From Synechococcales cyanobacterium PMM_0003 (GTDB lineage Bacteria > Cyanobacteriota > Cyanobacteriia > Pseudanabaenales > Pseudanabaenaceae): a stretch of DNA of 9,837 bases. The translations under genes were made by a program, and so were the position numbers. The DNA lies in the NCBI GenBank assembly GCA_949128015.1, contig CASBRC010000266.1:1-9837 (forward strand), in the 5' to 3' direction. Shown piece after piece: positions 6,982 through 9,837 of the stretch. Positions within the stretch are counted from its first letter, which is position 1. Every line of letters begins with the position of its first letter. A model generated the notes under the pieces. That model was not told the origin of the DNA and did not search any database. It saw only the letters and a list, made by a program, of their open reading frames with translations.

Positions 6982-7069
6982 TTAATTTTTTTAATTAACA
7001 TTGCTATTTGTCCAAAAGAATCTGCAAGAATATGGTTTCTTAGGTTTTATCCAGTTACAGAGGTTAAAT

Positions 7070-7606
7070 GTGAAGAAAATTTTACTTTTCTTTAGTGAAC
7101 TCAATAATAGTGACCTTGACTGGTTTGTCCAGAAAGGAAAAAGGGAGACAATTGCTCCTGAACGTCTATTGATTCGAGAGGGACAAATTAGCGAGGCTCT
7201 ATATATTGTCGTTAGTGGCTCGTTTAGCGTTGCTATTGAATCACAAGACCATAAAGAACTTGCCAGAATTTCTGAAGGAGAAATAGTCGGTGAAGTCTCC
7301 TTTATTGACACTAGACCACCTCTTGCCAGTGTGCGATCGCTAGAGGAAAGTGTTGTATTGTCAATACCAAGAGTTCAGCTTTTATCAAAGCTGCAACAGG
7401 ATACAAACTTTTCCTCACGATTTTATCGAGCTATCTGCCTTTGTCTTTCCGATCGGCTGCGCGGTACAGTTAGTCGGCTTGGATATGGCTACGATCTTGA
7501 TGACTTAGAATCACATCTTGGTGGATTTGGGCAGTCAATGATCAGCAACTTAGAATTAGCTGAAGCAAAGTTTAATTGGTTGATCAAAAATGTGCGAGGT
7601 TCTTGA
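7070..7606 (+). CDS. stand-alone cyclic-nucleotide-binding-fold protein
   Basis: Small cytosolic protein with a CRP-like cNMP-binding beta-barrel; its function is unknown. I choose GTG 7070 because AGAGG (7059-7063) sits six bases upstream and the product (178 residues, MKKILLFFSELNNSDLDWFV) begins with the usual helix before the barrel; an upstream in-frame TTG (7001) lacks a ribosome site. The barrel spans about 28-102: EGQISEALYIVVSGSFSVAI, then GEIVGEVSFIDTRPPLASV at 70-88. Gly74-Glu75 of the phosphate-binding cassette are kept. Aligning on the A-x-V after the cassette, the phosphate-binding Arg is replaced by Pro84. Residues 103-178 are mainly helical with no DNA-binding helix-turn-helix, so it is not a CRP-type regulator. 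Binding of cAMP or cGMP is doubtful; a partner-binding or structural role is possible. Confidence 0.8.
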   Translation: MKKILLFFSELNNSDLDWFVQKGKRETIAPERLLIREGQISEALYIVVSGSFSVAIESQDHKELARISEGEIVGEVSFIDTRPPLASVRSLEESVVLSIPRVQLLSKLQQDTNFSSRFYRAICLCLSDRLRGTVSRLGYGYDLDDLESHLGGFGQSMISNLELAEAKFNWLIKNVRGS

Positions 7607-7677
7607 TTTCTGATCTCGGTTTCTGATCCCATAAATCTTAATCGCACAAATTATCGCAATTAAACTTTGATTAAGAT
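7566..7677. repeat. overlapping inverted repeats between convergent genes
   Basis: A 13-bp repeat (CAAAGTTTAATTG 7566-7578, CAATTAAACTTTG 7657-7669) encloses a 7-bp one (TGTGCGA 7591-7597, TCGCACA 7642-7648). A competing 9-bp stem is ATCTTAATC/GATTAAGAT (7635-7643, 7669-7677). It spans the end of the cNMP-fold gene and the gap to the convergent small membrane gene, so a loose bidirectional terminator is possible. No T-run supports it. Confidence 0.35.
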
Positions 7678-7686
7678 AAACTGCTT

Positions 7687-7923
7687 TTAAAATATTTGAA
7701 AAATGGTAACACCAAGGATTGATTCAACAATTGCTGCAATCAATAGCCCTGTCCAGAATCTACCTACAGCTTTACCGAGACCTAATGCATTGTCCTCACG
7801 GCTAGCTGTAAAAAACATTGACCAAGCTTGTGTCTGACTCAAGCGAGCAAATTGATTAAAGTCTTCACGGAAAGCGATTGGTGTGGAAATATTTTCACTG
7901 CTGAAATCAAATTTGGTTTCCAT
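7687..7923 (-). CDS. small single-helix membrane protein, distantly HLIP-like
   Basis: 78-residue protein I cannot assign firmly. ATG 7923 has a good ribosome site (AAGGA about eight bases upstream), supporting a real gene. Residues 1-53 are soluble and polar; 55-78 form one membrane helix, GRFWTGLLIAAIVESILGVT. The helix resembles the high-light-inducible (HLIP, chlorophyll a/b-binding) helix: GR at the start, Glu67 in the second half and Gly four residues later, as in ExxTG. The spacing is one residue short, and the chlorophyll ligands of ExxNGRxAM are absent (GKAVGRFW here). It could be a degenerate HLIP relative or simply a one-helix protein. It is transcribed alone from the gap after accB. 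AACAATTGTT, a perfect 10-base palindrome at 7986-7995, lies in its upstream region and could be an operator. Confidence 0.65.
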   Translation of the reverse strand: METKFDFSSENISTPIAFREDFNQFARLSQTQAWSMFFTASREDNALGLGKAVGRFWTGLLIAAIVESILGVTIFQIF

Positions 7924-8047
7924 CGTTTTGTCCTTTAGATACGAAGTTACTTGAAAAGCTAGTTGTTATCTAACTGCTACATCTTAACAATTGTTTACAA
8001 ATAAAGGCAATATCTCTTAGGTGTGGTCTGAAATTATCTCAAGACAT

Positions 8048-8078
8048 AGAAAAGGCGACACATTGTGTCGCCTTTTCT
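8048..8078. terminator. terminator downstream of the efp-accB operon
   Basis: A 13-bp stem (AGAAAAGGCGACA 8048-8060, TGTCGCCTTTTCT 8066-8078) has a 5-base loop and a short T-run on both strands. It lies after accB and the long palindrome and before the small membrane gene's leader, so it would stop operon read-through on the minus strand. Confidence 0.75.
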
Positions 8079-8112
8079 GATCATAAAAGTTTGTGTTATA
8101 TCTGTCGCCAGT

Positions 8113-8169
8113 ATAAAAACCAAAAGAGAGAGGCGGCGCGGAGCGCCGCCTCTCTCTTTTGGTTTTTAT
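8113..8169. repeat. 27-bp perfect palindrome after accB
   Basis: Arms 8113-8139 and 8143-8169 pair perfectly around a GGA loop, three bases after the accB stop. The GC core GGCGGCGC/GCGCCGCC equals that of 4983-5033. The outer arms (ATAAAAACCAAAAGAGAGAG) are different but loosely recall the A-rich, CC, AAAAG layout of 735-803 and 9723-9777. It probably ends efp-accB transcripts. Confidence 0.9.
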
Positions 8170-8172
8170 GTC

Positions 8173-8661
8173 TTAATTTGCTTCGATTCGCATCAAAACT
8201 TGACCATATTCAACTGGCTGTGTATTTTCTACTAGGATCTCTACGATTTTGCCTGAAGCTTCTGATTCGATCTCATTCATTAACTTCATCGCTTCGATGA
8301 TGCAAACAGTGTGTCCTTTTTTGACTACATCGCCAATTTCAACAAATGCTGGATCATCAGGTGATGGCGAACGATAAAACGTACCAACCATTGGTGAGGT
8401 GATTTCAAGTAGCTTTCTAGCAGGGAGAGAATCAGCAATTGTGGTCGTATGAGCTACAGAACCTGTGGATACGTTGTCGATCGCAGTTGTTGCTGCGGAT
8501 ACAACAGGAGACATCTGCGTTGCCGCAGGTGCTGCCACATATCTAGTTTCGCTTTTGCGGATGCTCAGACGGACATCGCCTGATTCTAGAGTCAGTTCGG
8601 TAATATCTGTCTTATTTAGAATCGTGACTAATTCACGCACTTGCTCTAAGCTAAATTCCAC
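8173..8661 (-). CDS. accB: biotin carboxyl carrier protein of acetyl-CoA carboxylase
   Basis: Carries the biotin that moves carboxyl groups from biotin carboxylase to carboxyltransferase in the first step of fatty-acid synthesis. It has 162 residues. The N-terminal part is typical of AccB ([20 protein letters not shown]), then a variable Ala/Thr/Val-rich linker at about 41-82, then the biotinyl domain (86-161). The biotinylated residue is Lys126 in EAMKLMNE, and the thumb-like [18 protein letters not shown] precedes it. The start is GTG 8661, which abuts the TAG stop of efp (8664-8662) with no gap; no separate Shine-Dalgarno is seen, so translation is probably coupled to efp. Length and motif are normal. 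Confidence 0.97.
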   Translation of the reverse strand: MEFSLEQVRELVTILNKTDITELTLESGDVRLSIRKSETRYVAAPAATQMSPVVSAATTAIDNVSTGSVAHTTTIADSLPARKLLEITSPMVGTFYRSPSPDDPAFVEIGDVVKKGHTVCIIEAMKLMNEIESEASGKIVEILVENTQPVEYGQVLMRIEAN

Positions 8662-9222
8662 CTAATTTTCACGCCCCAAATACGTGTCTTCACGAGTATC
8701 AATTTTAATGCGATCGCCAATATTCACAAATAGAGGCACGTTGATCGATGCACCAGTTTCCACTTTGGCAGCTTTGGTTCCTCCTGTGGCTGTGTCACCC
8801 TTTAAGCCAGGATCGGTCTCGATTACTTCAAGGACGACTGTGTTAGGCAATTCTACCTCAATTACCCTTTCACCCCAACGTACAACGTTGACTTCCATGC
8901 CTTCTTTGATGTATTTGACGCGGCTACCAATTTTGGCAGCAGTCAAGTTAGTTTCTTCAAAGCTCTGCATATCCATAAAGACATAATCTTCACCATCTTT
9001 ATAGGTATGTTGCATTGAGCTTTTTTCGAGGACAGCCTGAGGCAGCGTCTCACCAGCTCTAAAAGTTTTTTCTAAAGTTTTGCCTGTCATGGCGCTTTTT
9101 AGCGTGGTGCGGACAAATGCCGAACCTTTGCCTGGCTTTACGTGTAAAAATTCAACTACACGCCAGACTTCGCCATCAAGTTCAATTGTTACGCCGGGTC
9201 GAAAATCGTTACTAGAGATCAT
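8662..9222 (-). CDS. efp: translation elongation factor P
   Basis: Binds between the P and E sites and relieves ribosomes stalled at polyproline. From ATG 9222 it has 186 residues, the usual length, beginning [20 protein letters not shown]. An in-frame TTG at 9249 would add nine residues not seen in the family, and neither start has a clear Shine-Dalgarno. Domain I (1-65) carries the tip loop VKPGKGSAF with Lys32 at the modified position (Lys34 in E. coli). OB-fold domains II and III follow, including [12 protein letters not shown], the [20 protein letters not shown] segment and the C-terminal [18 protein letters not shown]. No epmA/epmB-type modification gene is nearby. It is the first gene of the efp-accB pair, an arrangement known in cyanobacteria. 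Confidence 0.97.
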   Translation of the reverse strand: MISSNDFRPGVTIELDGEVWRVVEFLHVKPGKGSAFVRTTLKSAMTGKTLEKTFRAGETLPQAVLEKSSMQHTYKDGEDYVFMDMQSFEETNLTAAKIGSRVKYIKEGMEVNVVRWGERVIEVELPNTVVLEVIETDPGLKGDTATGGTKAAKVETGASINVPLFVNIGDRIKIDTREDTYLGREN

Positions 9223-9242
9223 TGCAGATTGAGTAATAGCCA

Positions 9243-9280
9243 GTGACAATTTTAGCTTAGTGATGTAACCTTTGTGACAA
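9243..9280. repeat. two GTGACAA copies upstream of efp
   Basis: GTGACAA occurs at 9243-9249 and 9274-9280, 31 bases apart, about three helical turns, with a third GTGA at 9260. They lie where an efp promoter or control site would be. The motif is short and chance is possible. Confidence 0.3.
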
Positions 9281-9295
9281 AAAAATTAAACCATT

Positions 9296-9339
9296 AGAAA
9301 AGATAGACGGTAGAGCTTTACCCCGCCGCCTACTTTTCT
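9296..9339. repeat. imperfect inverted repeat between efp and thioredoxin
   Basis: AGAAAAG (9296-9302) pairs with CTTTTCT (9333-9339). Inside it, interrupted pairing of TAGACGG with CCGCCTA continues, ending in a small CGGTA/TACCCCG hairpin. It may be a decayed relative of the palindromes elsewhere in the window or a leader hairpin of the divergent transcripts. Confidence 0.4.
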
Positions 9340-9345
9340 GGTAAT

Positions 9346-9354
9346 TGCTATAGA
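9346..9354 (+). promoter_or_regulatory. possible extended -10 of the thioredoxin gene
   Basis: TGCTATAGA reads as an extended -10 (TGn plus TATAGA), 28 bases before the ATG at 9383. No convincing -35 is seen, so this rests on one short match. Confidence 0.35.
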
Positions 9355-9382
9355 ATTAAATTTTTAACGGAGCGATCGCAAT

Positions 9383-9700
9383 ATGTCAGTGAAAAAGCAA
9401 TTTGGTAGTTTTAATGAATTATTAGAAAGTTCAGAATTGCCTGTACTTGTAGACTTTTATGCGCCTTGGTGTGGGCCTTGTCGGTTAATGACAGGGATTT
9501 TGGACAAGGTGAGTGAGAAGATGAAAGATAAGGTTCAGATTGTGAAGATCAATACCGACAATTATCCCGATCTTGCGTCTCAGTATAAGGTTTATGCTTT
9601 ACCAACATTGGTTTTATTTAAGGATGGAGCGCCTGTTGATCGAGTTGAGGGGGTAATTCAAGCTGATCAATTATGCGATCGCATTGCTGTTCATGCTTAA
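9383..9700 (+). CDS. trxQ: thioredoxin, y-type (TrxQ-like)
   Basis: 105-residue disulfide reductase with active site WCGPC (Cys30, Cys33) in VDFYAPWCGPCR and the cis-proline turn YALPTLVLFKDG at about 72-83. The ALPT...FKDGxPVDRxEG pattern matches plant and cyanobacterial y-type thioredoxins rather than the m-type TrxA (which has a GIPT-like turn), hence the symbol; automatic annotation would probably say trxA. Y-type members are linked to peroxiredoxin and oxidative-stress defence. ATG 9383 has GGAG at 9369-9372, with a HIP1 octamer (9372-9379) filling the spacer. It is monocistronic, with a long palindrome 22 bases after the stop. Thioredoxin identity is certain; the y subclass is likely. 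Confidence 0.93.
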   Translation: MSVKKQFGSFNELLESSELPVLVDFYAPWCGPCRLMTGILDKVSEKMKDKVQIVKINTDNYPDLASQYKVYALPTLVLFKDGAPVDRVEGVIQADQLCDRIAVHA

Positions 9701-9722
9701 GTAGGTAGGCGAAATAAAACCC

Positions 9723-9777
9723 AAAACCCAAAAAGCTGTAGCGCACGCTGCGCGTGCGCTACAGCTTTTTGGGTTTT
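9723..9777. repeat. 26-bp perfect palindrome, copy 2 of the CCCAAAAAGCTGT element
   Basis: Arms 9723-9748 and 9752-9777 pair perfectly around a TGC loop. The arm ACCCAAAAAGCTGTAGCGCA matches 735-803 with one difference. The loop TGC is the reverse complement of GCA there, so the two copies are in opposite orientation. An extra AAAACCC (9716-9722) duplicates the start of the left arm. It separates thioredoxin from the convergent gene at the window edge. Confidence 0.92.
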
Positions 9778-9837
9778 AAGTTAGGCAACCTGTCAGATCG
9801 GCTAATAGTTCGGCTCGGTTTAAGTTCCGACCAATAA
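9776..9837 (-). CDS. C-terminus of a convergent gene, possibly CobW-like G3E GTPase
   Basis: On the minus strand the frame from 9835 reads IGRNLNRAELLADLTGCLT and stops at TAA (9778-9776). The IGRNL...EL...L..CL pattern resembles the end of the CobW C-terminal domain of G3E GTPases, which act as metal or cofactor chaperones. Only 19 residues are visible, so this is a weak assignment. The stop codon overlaps the last two bases of the palindrome at 9723-9777, and the gene is convergent with thioredoxin. The rest lies beyond the window. Confidence 0.5.
   Translation of the reverse strand, partial: IGRNLNRAELLADLTGCLT

Larger units (their letters stand above)
152..9682. repeat. dispersed HIP1 octamers (GCGATCGC)
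   Basis: By eye I find GCGATCGC starting at 152, 209, 1036, 1734, 1814, 3177, 3437, 3790, 3989, 5458, 5780, 5905, 7333, 8710, 9372 and 9675. Nearly all are inside genes; 9372 is in the thioredoxin ribosome-site spacer. This density is characteristic of many cyanobacterial genomes and supports the taxonomic call. Confidence 0.9.

Noticed and set aside
7001..7069. TTG start for the cNMP-fold protein
   Set aside because: GTG 7070 has AGAGG six bases upstream, while the TTG has no ribosome site.
7986..7995. AACAATTGTT palindrome as a defined operator
   Set aside because: Only 10 AT-rich bases; it could be chance, so it is mentioned with the gene but not listed as a site.

Overview
The window looks like chromosomal DNA of a cyanobacterium. 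I see at least 16 copies of the HIP1 octamer GCGATCGC, about one per 600 bases. Family assignments fit too: an efp-accB gene pair, a long-form hibernation factor of the LrtA type, a y-type thioredoxin and a cyanobacterial-style NlpC/P60 hydrolase. The AT-leaning sequence with many long perfect palindromes between genes makes a Pseudanabaena-like organism plausible, but that is inference. There are no rRNA or tRNA genes, phage genes, transposases or CRISPR arrays.

Layout. 1-615 (+) is the 3' part of an NlpC/P60 cell-wall hydrolase whose start lies outside the window. 829-1899 (+) is a DUF1176-like lipoprotein. It converges on a minus-strand group of a TonB-like protein (1930-3093), ExbD (3161-3595) and the queuosine enzyme QueF (3634-4020). 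Hibernation factor hpf/lrtA (4172-4747, -) is separated from queF by a strong terminator. A 539-base divergent gap then leads to pgi (5287-6876, +), followed by a stand-alone cyclic-nucleotide-binding-fold protein (7070-7606, +). A small one-helix membrane protein (7687-7923, -) comes next, then the efp-accB operon (9222 down to 8173, -) and a y-type thioredoxin (9383-9700, +). The last 62 bases hold the C-terminus of a convergent gene, probably a CobW-like G3E GTPase.

Most of the genes are housekeeping: central carbon metabolism (pgi), fatty-acid synthesis (accB), translation (efp, hpf), tRNA modification (queF) and redox (thioredoxin). exbD and the TonB-like gene form an envelope energy-transduction pair, but exbB is not beside them.

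The most unusual content is between the genes. Five palindromes have arms of 24-33 bp and 3-base loops of the form C-NNN-G (600-652, 735-803, 4983-5033, 8113-8169, 9723-9777). A sixth (5148-5208) has two non-Watson-Crick pairs. Two are copies of one element in opposite orientation. Two others share a 19-base GC-rich core while their outer arms differ, yet each arm pair is still self-complementary. That pattern is the best candidate here for an undescribed element or process. I see no clear new multi-gene system.
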